The notes under the pieces: model-generated
Seen by the model: only the letters and a program-made list of their open reading frames with translations
The model's database searches: none
Told to the model about the DNA's origin: nothing
Assembly (NCBI RefSeq): GCF_014281055.1
Contig: NZ_JACRSE010000003.1
Span: 516,335 to 580,334 of the forward strand
DNA: 64,000 bases
DNA from: Fluviispira vulneris
Lineage (GTDB): Bacteria; Bdellovibrionota_B; Oligoflexia; Silvanigrellales; Silvanigrellaceae
Reading direction: 5' to 3'
Part shown: piece by piece, positions 20,342 through 28,360 of the stretch
Layout: each line of letters starts with the position of its first letter
Numbering within the stretch: position 1 is the first letter of the stretch
Made by a program: the position numbers and the translations under genes

Positions 20342-21014
20342 AAGAATCCCCTTAATTAAATAATATAATCAATTTTCTAAAAATACCTATTGCATATTTT
20401 TTGAACTATTTAATTAATTTAAAAGTTATTTCCCTGATAAACCTAGATTGATAATTGGATAACTATATTTTTGTATTAAACTATTTTTTTTTTCTCTGCA
20501 ACAAATGTGACTTAAAGTTTTTATATATAAAGAGCTTAATTTTTTTCAATATTATGCTTTTTACTTGAGCATCTGTACGTTAGCGCAATAGTCATCAGGC
20601 TCAAACTACACTCAGACAAGGTCTTTTTGTTCAATAATCTTTATCACATCGAGAACATACGCTTGATGTGATAAAAATGTTTTTATGGCTTGAATCTAGT
20701 TTAAGTGACTGATTCGCTCCTAAAGGAGCAAAAATGCGACTTTGATTTGATCAAACGAAAATTGAGCAAAAATTGAGCAAATATTTAAAACATAATAGAA
20801 ATAAATATAAAAATAAAAAAAATACAAAAAATTATCAAAAAAAGTTGTAATAATAAAAAAAATTGCTATATACCTTTATGTAAAGGATTTATTATAAAAA
20901 ATTAATTAAATCCTATAAATAAAAAAATAAATACAATAATCATTGATAACATATTATTGTATTTAATAAATTCGTTGATTTTTATAAATTGTATTTTGTT
21001 TAAATGGAGTTATT
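20342..21014. promoter_or_regulatory. Divergent intergenic region upstream of the NRPS operon and a lipoprotein gene
   Basis: These 673 bp have no convincing gene and must hold the promoters of the minus-strand biosynthetic operon and the plus-strand lipoprotein. Visible structure: an inverted repeat with 11-bp arms (TTTATCACATC at 20640-20650 and GATGTGATAAA at 20665-20675, 14-nt spacer), and a tandem ATTGAGCAAAA/ATTGAGCAAAT near 20761-20782. The half-site GATGTGA also occurs in the palindromes near the par genes. The last 200 bp are extremely A/T-rich. I could not pick a trustworthy -35/-10 pair for either direction. Confidence 0.5.
20640..20675. repeat. Inverted repeat, possible operator (11-bp arms, 14-nt spacer)
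   Basis: The arms TTTATCACATC and GATGTGATAAA are exact reverse complements. The segment is not followed by a T-run, so it is not a typical terminator. It sits about 300 bp upstream of the NRPS operon start, on the operon's 5' side. The core GATGTGATA is the same half-site as in the palindrome centred at 22089. Confidence 0.45.
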
Positions 21015-21935
21015 ATGAATCAATTTTTGAAAGCAGCATTTGCATCTGTCAGTCTATTAGCAATTACAGGTTGTGGAACTAAAGTCATCGATCAAACAGA
21101 AGAAGAAAAATCGTCATTTAAATACAATTTTAAATTGAGTTCTGCAGAAGAGCGAGATCTAAAATACTCAATTGCTATAAGTTTGAACTGTCCGGGTTAT
21201 AGTTTTAATAAAGAATTAAATAATCGTGATTTGAGTCTCTCGATTCCAAAAGAAACTGTATGCCAAGTCTCAGTGAATAAAATAACTTTAACTGACAAAG
21301 AGGAAACGAGCGAATATGTTTCTAATGGGTCTGATAACATAACGTTTGCTATTACATACAATGCCGATAAAGTTAATATTGATTTAATTAGAGTTGGAAA
21401 AGTTGGGTATAAAGATCAAACACAAAACTCCCTGCTGCAAATAAATCCTATAGTTAATAAAAATGAAGTCATATTCGAAATTGAAAGAAATAATTTAAAT
21501 GATATTGATATTTCATTGGAACCAGAATTTCATTTGATTCCAAAGTTCGTTAATTTAGATAAAATAGATATTAATTGCTTATTTGATTTTTCATTAACTA
21601 AATTGTCTAACAAAGGAACAATGGATTTATACACCCTGCGTGCTAATTTAACTGAAGAAACAAATAAATTATTTAAAGACAACTGTAAAATTATTTATGA
21701 AAATATGCCTAATCAAAGTTCTCAGTTAAGTAATTTTATTGCAAGCAGTAATTTGGAAGATTATTATCTCACCGAAGAAGCTTATAATGCTGCTCCTACT
21801 TCCTGTGCATCTGCTGTCGCATTGAATAATTTTGGAAACTGGAATAATTTTTCAGATCAAAAAGTTTATTTTATTTTTAGAACAAGCAAAGATGGTTATA
21901 ATTCTTACAACACTTTCAGATTTCAAAAAAATTAA
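21015..21935 (+). CDS. Hypothetical lipoprotein
   Basis: A 306-residue secreted lipoprotein. The N-terminus has a basic n-region, a hydrophobic segment and the lipobox LAITGC, giving a lipidated Cys near residue 20. The mature part is charged, Asn/Lys-rich and beta-strand-like, with several further cysteines (for example SLNCPG, KETVCQV, NCLFD, NCKI) that could form disulfides. I recognise no family. The ATG follows a GGAG ribosome-binding site. It is divergent from the NRPS operon and convergent with tcdA, and a 52-nt palindrome closes the transcription unit. Function unknown; outer-membrane or periplasmic location inferred from the lipobox. Confidence 0.8.
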   Translation: MNQFLKAAFASVSLLAITGCGTKVIDQTEEEKSSFKYNFKLSSAEERDLKYSIAISLNCPGYSFNKELNNRDLSLSIPKETVCQVSVNKITLTDKEETSEYVSNGSDNITFAITYNADKVNIDLIRVGKVGYKDQTQNSLLQINPIVNKNEVIFEIERNNLNDIDISLEPEFHLIPKFVNLDKIDINCLFDFSLTKLSNKGTMDLYTLRANLTEETNKLFKDNCKIIYENMPNQSSQLSNFIASSNLEDYYLTEEAYNAAPTSCASAVALNNFGNWNNFSDQKVYFIFRTSKDGYNSYNTFRFQKN

Positions 21936-22063
21936 AAATATTAGATTTTATGCTTCCTAGGGTGTTTTTTAAGTGTTTTTTTCTATTTTACGGTAAAATT
22001 TTCCTATGCCCCATTTTTTGACATTTTAATTTGACTTCTTTGGATTTGTTAAAAATGCAAAGA

Positions 22064-22115
22064 AAATATTAAAAAAACAATGATGTGATATCACATCATT
22101 GTTTTTTTAATATTT
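22064..22115. terminator. Perfect 52-nt palindrome: bidirectional terminator containing a TGATGTGnnnnCACATCA site
   Basis: The arms of 26 bp are fully complementary around 22089.5. The outer part has A7 and T7 runs, which would terminate transcription from both converging genes (lipoprotein on plus, tcdA on minus). The centre, 22081-22098, is TGATGTG-ATAT-CACATCA, the same 7-4-7 site found at 24159 and 24678. It may therefore do two jobs, termination and protein binding. Confidence 0.7.
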
Positions 22116-22143
22116 GGATGAAAATTTAAAAATATTAGGTTTT

Positions 22144-23016
22144 TTATTGTTTTCCTAGCGTTAAAACCTTTTTAAATTCATCATACGTAGGTATTTTTTC
22201 AAAAGTATCTCTTTTTTTAAAATCAATACCTTTTAAAAAATGTTGCAAAAGATCACCCGCAAGCCACATTCCGAAAATCGGTGGCAAGTAACTGATTGTG
22301 CCTAACATAACTCTTTTATGCTGACATGCGCCAAATTCTTTTTCAATTGTTGGGCAGATACAATGCCATTCTGTACCTGGCACAGCTTGTTCTGGATCTA
22401 TGGGCTCTTCTATTGAAAAGACAGCTCTAATGCCTTCTGAAATGCCAATTTCACGTAATTTTGCTCGTATTTGTTTTGCAAACGGATCGACTCTAGTTTC
22501 AGAAATATCTGCACATCGAATTTGCGCTGGATCTAGGCGACTGGCTGAGCCCATTGAGCTCCAAATTGGTATGCCAAGTTTGAGCGAACGTGCCAAGAGA
22601 TCAACTTTAGGGATCAAAGTGTCTATGCAATCAATCACTGCATCTACGGGTTGTCCTGCCAGACGTTCAGCTTCCTCAAAGATAAAATTTTCTTTATCAG
22701 GATGGTGGTGTTCAGCTATGCCAAAATAACCTGCTAACGGATTGATTTTTTTTAATCTCTCAACAAGAAGCTCAACTTTCTTTTTGCCAACAGTATCAGT
22801 GAATGCATGGAGCTGTCTGTTTACATTTGTCACGCAGACCTCATCATGGTCAACAATTGTGACTTTACCAATGGCTGAGCGTGCGATGGCTTCAGCAGCA
22901 AAGCTGCCTACACCTCCAGCGCCCACAATTAATATATGTAGATTTCTAAAACGTCCTAAACCTTCGCGTCCGACAAGGAGCTCAAGTCTACTAAATCTAT
23001 GATTGCGAAATGACAT
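22144..23016 (-). CDS. tcdA: tRNA threonylcarbamoyladenosine dehydratase (TcdA/CsdL)
   Basis: An E1-like (ThiF/MoeB superfamily) enzyme that ATP-dependently cyclises t6A37 to ct6A in tRNAs reading ANN codons. Seen: the Rossmann nucleotide loop VGAGGVGSFAAEAIAR, then the DHDEV and NVNRQLHA motifs of this family, and a C-terminal CICP region. The start at 23016 (MSFRNHRF) is preferred because AAGGA lies 7 nt upstream; an ATG 24 bp further up has no ribosome-binding site. About 290 residues is normal for the family. It is isolated and convergent with the lipoprotein gene. It is more G+C-rich by eye than its neighbours, as expected for a core gene. Another ThiF-family role is possible but less likely. 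Confidence 0.88.
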   Translation of the reverse strand: MSFRNHRFSRLELLVGREGLGRFRNLHILIVGAGGVGSFAAEAIARSAIGKVTIVDHDEVCVTNVNRQLHAFTDTVGKKKVELLVERLKKINPLAGYFGIAEHHHPDKENFIFEEAERLAGQPVDAVIDCIDTLIPKVDLLARSLKLGIPIWSSMGSASRLDPAQIRCADISETRVDPFAKQIRAKLREIGISEGIRAVFSIEEPIDPEQAVPGTEWHCICPTIEKEFGACQHKRVMLGTISYLPPIFGMWLAGDLLQHFLKGIDFKKRDTFEKIPTYDEFKKVLTLGKQ

Positions 23017-23364
23017 TGTGATTCCTTCTGAAGCACTCATTTGGAAAAAACCTGAATCAACTACATAATGTCAAACATAGTATTCTGCCACAAAATTTTT
23101 CTCTTTTTTATACAAAAAATTTTATATTTGAATTTATGTGCTTAGATGAACCTTGGACGTATTTTGCAAATTGAATTTTTGTGCAAAGAAATGTTTTAAA
23201 GAATTATGAAAATTAAGTTTAAAATCTTAGGTGATTCTTCCTTTTGTGCAGTTGTGGCTTGTCATACTTTTGAAATAGGGAGCAAACGATAGCATTTAAT
23301 GACATTTTGGGTGCAGCCTGGGGGCTTGCCGTACTGTAGATTCAGGGTAAATAGCTGTTAGGGG
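23017..23364. other. Intergenic stretch without an identified gene
   Basis: About 350 bp between tcdA and the small membrane protein gene, both on the minus strand. It must hold the tcdA promoter. I see no long open frame, repeat or RNA-like fold that I can support. Confidence 0.4.
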
Positions 23365-23766
23365 TTATGTCGTTTCGTTTTCAGGCAAAGCTGGTAATTC
23401 TTTGGATAATGTTGTCCATCCCTTATAAGTGCGGAAAATAATTATAAGAGTCGCTATAACAAAACATGGAGCTGATATTATCCACCCCAAAAAAGGAATA
23501 ACTCCGAAAACTAAAGCAATGATATAGAACAACGTGGCAAACCAGAAAGTTTGGATTTGCCAACGGAAATGGGAGTCAAGCCAAGTGTATCTTGTTCTAT
23601 GCCTAAAAATATAATTCATAAATAGTGGTACGAGCAAGAGAGTGCCGGCAGTAAATAAGGATAAAAATTGTATTATATAGACTAATGAAACTATATTTTT
23701 ATTTGAGTTCAATGCAGGTAAATCAGTACCATTTGAATTGTTTTTGAAAAAATCTTTACGTGACAT
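23365..23766 (-). CDS. Small integral membrane protein, DUF4870-like
   Basis: A protein of about 133 residues with a polar N-terminus and three hydrophobic segments (around residues 25-50, 70-90 and 92-115). The amphipathic HFRWQIQTFWF between the first two resembles the DUF4870/TIC20-like small membrane family. The start at 23766 (MSRKDFF) is preferred because GAGGAAG precedes it; an ATG 12 bp upstream would also work. It overlaps the end of the parB-like gene by 11 bp and should be co-transcribed with it. The function is unknown. Position after parA/parB suggests transcriptional convenience or membrane anchoring; I cannot distinguish these. Confidence 0.65.
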   Translation of the reverse strand: MSRKDFFKNNSNGTDLPALNSNKNIVSLVYIIQFLSLFTAGTLLLVPLFMNYIFRHRTRYTWLDSHFRWQIQTFWFATLFYIIALVFGVIPFLGWIISAPCFVIATLIIIFRTYKGWTTLSKELPALPENETT

Positions 23767-24640
23767 AATCTTCCTCATTTTGCAAAGCAGACGCGCCGCT
23801 ATTTCTTGTATATCTTGATTCCTGAGATTTTGAAAGAAGTTCTGCTAAGTCTGACATTTCTACAGAGAGACTGCGGAATGCACCTAATAAACTCCATTTT
23901 TCAGCCTGATCTAAGGAGTTTAGGTCTAAATTATCAAGCTGTAATTTAATCTTTTCTAAATTATCTGTAATATTTTTTAATTTTACTTTATTGTTATGGG
24001 TGTCTTTCGGTAAAAACTTTTTTTCAAGTTTGTGAGCTACAAGATTTCTGAGCGATTTTACGCTTATAGTTTCGGGCAAAGAAGCAATTACTTGCTGACG
24101 ATCAGATGAAGGTAAAGGAAGTAAAGCTTTAAAATGTTCAAAACCAAAATCTGTTCGTTGATGTGATGCCACATCAAATTCTTGGGCAACACGTATATAC
24201 TGATTTGCAGTTGTGTAATTTATATTCAATGTATCTTCACAAAAATTTTTCCAGCCTGTTTTGTTGCCTTCAAAGAACCTGTTTTTCACTTCGGCAATTA
24301 ATTTTCCTTTTAAGAAAAAGGCTTCAGTTTGAGCATTATCAATTCTATTAAGAAAAGATACATATTCGCTTTGACTCCAATTGTTTCTCTCAGAACGCAA
24401 ACGATCAAAGTTGTATTGAATTTTAGTTATTGTATATTCATTTTCCTTTTTACTAATTGAATTATTAGAATCTAAATGAATGTCTTCTTGATTTTTATAT
24501 GGTTCATCATGGTTTGAGTCTCTATTTTCAATTACAGAATCAGAAACGATTTTTTCTGGGAAGGTAACATTGGTAGTATGATCTGGTTCGGTTTTAGTAA
24601 ATAATCCTCTCAATGCTTTTTTGGGTTTTGCTTGATTCAT
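23756..24640 (-). CDS. ParB-like DNA-binding partner of ParA (non-canonical)
   Basis: A 294-residue protein encoded directly after parA. It lacks a recognisable ParB/Srx N-terminal CTP-binding motif (GExRxRA). The first 75 residues are polar and probably disordered, with a KALRGLF basic start that could be the ParA-stimulating peptide. Residues about 95-190 (KLIAEVKNRF, WKNFCEDTLNINYTTANQYIRVAQEF) resemble DUF3102-like helix-turn-helix domains of plasmid-type partition proteins. The C-terminus is a helical, leucine-rich segment, probably for dimerisation. The start has AAGGAAC upstream. One 7-4-7 palindrome lies in the 57-bp gap to parA and another inside this gene. Likely a centromere-binding protein; a plain transcriptional regulator is the alternative. 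Confidence 0.6.
   Translation of the reverse strand: MNQAKPKKALRGLFTKTEPDHTTNVTFPEKIVSDSVIENRDSNHDEPYKNQEDIHLDSNNSISKKENEYTITKIQYNFDRLRSERNNWSQSEYVSFLNRIDNAQTEAFFLKGKLIAEVKNRFFEGNKTGWKNFCEDTLNINYTTANQYIRVAQEFDVASHQRTDFGFEHFKALLPLPSSDRQQVIASLPETISVKSLRNLVAHKLEKKFLPKDTHNNKVKLKNITDNLEKIKLQLDNLDLNSLDQAEKWSLLGAFRSLSVEMSDLAELLSKSQESRYTRNSGASALQNEEDYVT
24159..24176. promoter_or_regulatory. Candidate partition/operator site TGATGTG-n4-CACATCA
   Basis: TGATGTG-ATGC-CACATCA lies inside the parB-like coding region; adding a T and A outside makes 8-bp arms. It is the same arm sequence as at 22081 and 24678. A site inside the partition gene itself is common for parS-like elements. Confidence 0.5.
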
Positions 24641-24677
24641 TTTTGAGTTCCTTTACAAAATATTTTAATTGTTGAGA

Positions 24678-24695
24678 TGATGTGTCGTCACATCA
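24678..24695. promoter_or_regulatory. Candidate partition/operator site between parA and parB-like
   Basis: TGATGTG-TCGT-CACATCA fills most of the 57-bp gap between the parA stop (24698) and the parB-like start (24640). With the copies at 22081 and 24159 it makes three exact 14-base matches within 2.6 kb. Confidence 0.55.
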
Positions 24696-24697
24696 AT

Positions 24698-25627
24698 CTA
24701 AATAACGACTGTATCAATTGTAATGTTTTCATTTTTTCTTTGTTCGGATATTTGTATGTTCTGCATGCAGACTTCTTTGCCTAAAGCAATATAGTCAATT
24801 GCTCCTGTGCAAGATGGATCATAAGTTAACACAGATTTTCTGGCTTTTGCAGCTTCGGCTAATTTTACATTTTGACGTATGCATGTCTTAAAAATACTAT
24901 TTTTAAGTTCTTCAATGGAATTAACTTTATCAACAATTTCTCTCGATAACTTTGTTCTGGAATCAAACATAGTCATAACTAAACCAGTGATTTTTAATTT
25001 TGGATTTAGCTCTTCTTTTATCAAGGAAATAGTTTCTAACAATAAATTTAAACCATCAAAAGCAAATGGATGTGCTTGCAGGGCAATATGCACTTCATTG
25101 GATGCATTGAGTGCATTGATACTTAATAATCCTAAACTAGGTGGGGTGTCGATAATAATAAAGTCATAAAGATTGTGAAGAGGTAAAAGAGCTTTTTTGA
25201 GTCGATTTTCCCGCCCAATTTCACCTGCCATTCTACTTTCAAATTCGGATAGTTCAATCGAGCCTGGTGCTATATGCAAGTTTTCATATTGTGTTTCAAG
25301 AATAACATCTTCTAAATTAGTTTTTTTTGGTTCAACGATTAATTCAAATATACTTTTTTCAATTTCAGAGAGTTCAATTCCTAAGCCAGAAGTCGCATTG
25401 CACTGTGAGTCAAGATCAACAACTAGAACTCTTTGTCCAAGTTTAGCAATTGCAGTTGCAACATTAATGACAGTCGTCGTCTTTCCGCAGCCTCCCTTTT
25501 GATTGCAGACTGATATAATTCTTATACTTTTAGGACGCTCATAATTTTTAAATTCTGATTTTGGAATATTTGATTTTGGAATATTTGATTTTGTAGCGCC
25601 GACTCTTTTAATTTTTTTATCTGACAT
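24698..25627 (-). CDS. parA: ParA/Soj-family partition ATPase
   Basis: A 309-residue deviant Walker ATPase. CNQKGGCGKTTT near residue 45 is the deviant Walker A with the signature lysine; VVDLDSQCNAT follows (A'), and IIIDTPPSLG near 155 is Walker B. In the family, ATP-bound ParA coats DNA and is released by ParB, moving replicons or cargo. The N-terminal extension of about 35 residues is basic and carries a short tandem repeat (KSNIP twice, then KSEF), encoded by a 15-bp DNA repeat near 25555-25590. The start has AAGGAG upstream. The parB-like gene follows 57 bp later. A role in chromosome, secondary-replicon or cargo partition is open; MinD is excluded by the full ParA layout and the partner. 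Confidence 0.9.
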   Translation of the reverse strand: MSDKKIKRVGATKSNIPKSNIPKSEFKNYERPKSIRIISVCNQKGGCGKTTTVINVATAIAKLGQRVLVVDLDSQCNATSGLGIELSEIEKSIFELIVEPKKTNLEDVILETQYENLHIAPGSIELSEFESRMAGEIGRENRLKKALLPLHNLYDFIIIDTPPSLGLLSINALNASNEVHIALQAHPFAFDGLNLLLETISLIKEELNPKLKITGLVMTMFDSRTKLSREIVDKVNSIEELKNSIFKTCIRQNVKLAEAAKARKSVLTYDPSCTGAIDYIALGKEVCMQNIQISEQRKNENITIDTVVI

Positions 25628-25850
25628 AGAGGCTCCTTAAATAAGATAAAATATAGTCACCAATTTGCTGTCTGCTTCTTCAATTCTATTTTATGCTGAT
25701 TTCTATTGAGGTAGTCCAATGAGAAATGCTCCCTTAATAAATAGTATACTTTGCAAATAAAATTTGTTGTTTTTGTTTATTTGCTCAGATTTAAACGAAT
25801 ATCGTCAAAATTTTGACGTTGCGATATTATCTTAAATTAAAGGATCCCGC

Positions 25851-26198
25851 ATGTTTTACCCAAAAATATTTTCTATTTTAGGATTTTTTGCTGTTGCTCT
25901 TGGTGCTTTTGGTGCGCATAGTATAAAAGAAAAAGTTTCTGCTGCATATATGGAAAATTGGAAGACGGCAACACTTTATCTTTTTATTCATGTTCTTGCT
26001 GGTTTAATATCATGTTATCTGACTCATAAGAAAAGATCGCAATTATTTTTTTTATTAGGCTGTATTATATTTTCAGGTTCATTATTTTTATTAGTTATAT
26101 TAAATCTCCCAATACTAGGTGCGGTGACTCCAGTTGGCGGAGTCTGTTTTATGGTAGGTTGGGTCTTTTTGTTTATTGATATAAACATAAAAAAATAA
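25851..26198 (+). CDS. DUF423 family small membrane protein (YgdD-like)
   Basis: A 115-residue inner-membrane protein with about four hydrophobic helices. The N-terminal FFAVALGAFGAHSIKE motif and the following TATLYLFIHVLAGL segment are the hallmark of DUF423 (YgdD/YwdK). The biochemical function of the family is not established. The ATG has AAAGGA upstream. The APC permease gene begins 36 bp downstream on the same strand, so the two may be co-transcribed. Full length for the family. Confidence 0.85.
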   Translation: MFYPKIFSILGFFAVALGAFGAHSIKEKVSAAYMENWKTATLYLFIHVLAGLISCYLTHKKRSQLFFLLGCIIFSGSLFLLVILNLPILGAVTPVGGVCFMVGWVFLFIDINIKK

Positions 26199-26234
26199 TA
26201 TTTATTTTATGTTTATAAAGTATTAAGAGGAATT

Positions 26235-28229
26235 ATGGATCAAAATAAAACTAATAAGAATGAGAAAAAAACTGAAGCTCAGTCTCATCCTTTTATCTCA
26301 AAATTGTCTTATTTTCTATCGAAAAGTTTTTATATAAAAAATGATACATCACCCAAAAAAGTCGAAAGAACGCATCATTGGTTCAATGTGTTGTGCCTTA
26401 CAGGTGTAGATTATTTTTCGACCTTAGCCTATCAACCTGGAATTGCTTTGATGGCTGTCGCGGTGCTTGCCCCTTTTGCCACTCTCTTGCTTGTTTTGCT
26501 TACATTATTTGGTGCAGTCCCTACATATATTGAAGTTGCGAAACGTTCATATACAGGGCAAGGCTCAATCGCGATGTTAGAAAATTTGCTGGGTGGATGG
26601 AGTGGGAAATTTGTAGTTCTTGCGTTAATCGCTTTTGCAGTAACAGATTTCTTCATAACGATGACACTCTCTGCCTCAGATGCGGCTTCACATATCATAG
26701 AAAATCCTCTTATAAATGTTTACTTAGGTCATTCAACATTAAATATTTCAATATGTCTTATCATTTTATTAGGAATTGTTTTTTTTATAGGTTTTAAAGA
26801 AGCAATAAATGTAGCAATTGCAAGTACAATTCCTTTTTTAATATTAACTTTGATTGTAGTAGTGAAATCAACATATGTAATTTATCAGGATCCTTATTTA
26901 ATCTATGAATGGATTTCTAATCCCATATTTAAAGTGGATTGGCTTGGACTCTTTTGTATTTCTGCTTTGGCCTTTCCAAAACTTGCTCTTGGCTTAAGCG
27001 GCTTTGAGACAGGTGTCGCTGTCATGCCTCTTATTCACAATGGCAAAGGACCTGAAGCCGTTCAACGTCCTCCTTTAAAAAGAATTGAAGGGACTCGAAA
27101 GTTATTGCTTTGCTCGGCTATCATAATGTCTGTTTATCTTATCGCTTCAAGTGTTGTCACTTCTATTTTATTAAAACAATCCCAAGTAATGGATGGAGCC
27201 GAAGCTTCTGGCAGAGCTCTTTCATATTTAGCACATAAACATATAGGCAGTGTCTTTGGGACAGTGTATGATATAAGTACAATAATCATTTTATGGTTTG
27301 CCGGTGCTTCTGCAATGGCGGGTTTATTAAATGTTATTCCTCGTTATTTACCAAGGTTCGGCATGGCGCCTCGATGGGTTGAAATGCGTAGACCTTTGGT
27401 GGTTTTAATCACTCTAATAAGTCTAATCATACTGATTATTTTCAATGCCAATGTGAATGCGCAAGCTGGAGCATATGCGACAGGTGTACTTGCTTTGATT
27501 TTATCTGCATCAGTTGCCGTAGCTCTTTCAATAAGAAAAGATAGTATTTTACTGAAAAATTTTAAAATCCGCATTAAATCTTATTACTTTTGGCTTGTTT
27601 CAGCAGTATTTGCATTCACATTAATTGATAATGTTTCATCTCGACCTGATGGTATGATCATTGCGTTTGTATTTTTTATTGCAATTTTATTTGCAAGTGC
27701 AATCAGTCGTTGGCGGAGGGCTTTTGAACTGAGAGTTGAATCTCATAAATTTATAAATGATGAATCTATTGCTTTGTGGTCAACTATTACAAATAAAAAA
27801 GTTAATTTGGTGCCTATTTCTTCAGGTGATAAAACATGGTTTAAGCGGAAAGAAGAGAAAATTAAGAAGCATTATAAATGCACAGAACCCCTCGCCTTTC
27901 TTTCTGTTACTTTGCGAGATGATAGAAGTGAATTTGTCGCTCCATTATTTATTAAAGTCGCAAAAATGGATGACAATTCAAGCAATTATTTTATTGAAGT
28001 TAGTGGAGCTGTGGCAATTCCAAATACAGTGGCATATATTAGTGAACAAATAGATCCTATAGCTATTTATTTAGGACTAGCAAGAAAAAATGCGATGGAA
28101 CAAGCGATTTTTTATGTACTCTTTGGTGAGGGAGAAATAGGTATAATCACCTATAAAGTTCTTGTTCAGTACTGGGAGTCAACTGAGGAAGATGATATCA
28201 GACCTGTGATCTTTTTAATGTCGGAATAA
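26235..28229 (+). CDS. APC-superfamily amino acid permease with C-terminal cytoplasmic domain
   Basis: A 664-residue secondary transporter. Twelve or so hydrophobic segments fill residues about 45-500. The first carries the substrate-site motif GVDYFSTLAYQPGIA, followed by GQGSIAMLE and TDFFITMTLSASDAA, conserved in a bacterial APC subgroup annotated as amino acid permeases. The last 150 residues are soluble (EPLAFLSVTLRDDR and following) and may be a regulatory domain. The start has AGAGGA upstream. It is followed at once by a 13-bp-arm hairpin. The substrate is unknown; amino acid/H+ symport is the likely mode. A K+ transporter of the Kup or KimA type is less likely from the first helix. 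Confidence 0.8.
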   Translation: MDQNKTNKNEKKTEAQSHPFISKLSYFLSKSFYIKNDTSPKKVERTHHWFNVLCLTGVDYFSTLAYQPGIALMAVAVLAPFATLLLVLLTLFGAVPTYIEVAKRSYTGQGSIAMLENLLGGWSGKFVVLALIAFAVTDFFITMTLSASDAASHIIENPLINVYLGHSTLNISICLIILLGIVFFIGFKEAINVAIASTIPFLILTLIVVVKSTYVIYQDPYLIYEWISNPIFKVDWLGLFCISALAFPKLALGLSGFETGVAVMPLIHNGKGPEAVQRPPLKRIEGTRKLLLCSAIIMSVYLIASSVVTSILLKQSQVMDGAEASGRALSYLAHKHIGSVFGTVYDISTIIILWFAGASAMAGLLNVIPRYLPRFGMAPRWVEMRRPLVVLITLISLIILIIFNANVNAQAGAYATGVLALILSASVAVALSIRKDSILLKNFKIRIKSYYFWLVSAVFAFTLIDNVSSRPDGMIIAFVFFIAILFASAISRWRRAFELRVESHKFINDESIALWSTITNKKVNLVPISSGDKTWFKRKEEKIKKHYKCTEPLAFLSVTLRDDRSEFVAPLFIKVAKMDDNSSNYFIEVSGAVAIPNTVAYISEQIDPIAIYLGLARKNAMEQAIFYVLFGEGEIGIITYKVLVQYWESTEEDDIRPVIFLMSE

Positions 28230-28254
28230 TAATTTATCATTATAAATTATTATT
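28225..28254 (+). terminator. AT-only hairpin at the end of the permease gene
   Basis: A perfect 13-bp stem (28225-28237 with 28242-28254) with loop CATT begins at the stop codon. All pairs are A-T and no long T-run follows, so termination efficiency is uncertain. Confidence 0.5.
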
Positions 28255-28360
28255 CACTGAATTATGTTTAGTTAAATATTATAATTCACAGCAAAGGCAA
28301 AAAAGAAATCGTGTAGCTCCGTTTTAAAATAAAATAGATCATACAGCACTAAAATAAAAA

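Noticed and set aside
22144..23016. ThiF-family gene as part of the NRPS system (peptide adenylation)
   Set aside because: The motifs and length are those of TcdA; it is convergent to the lipoprotein gene and separated from the operon, so a housekeeping tRNA-modification role is far more likely.
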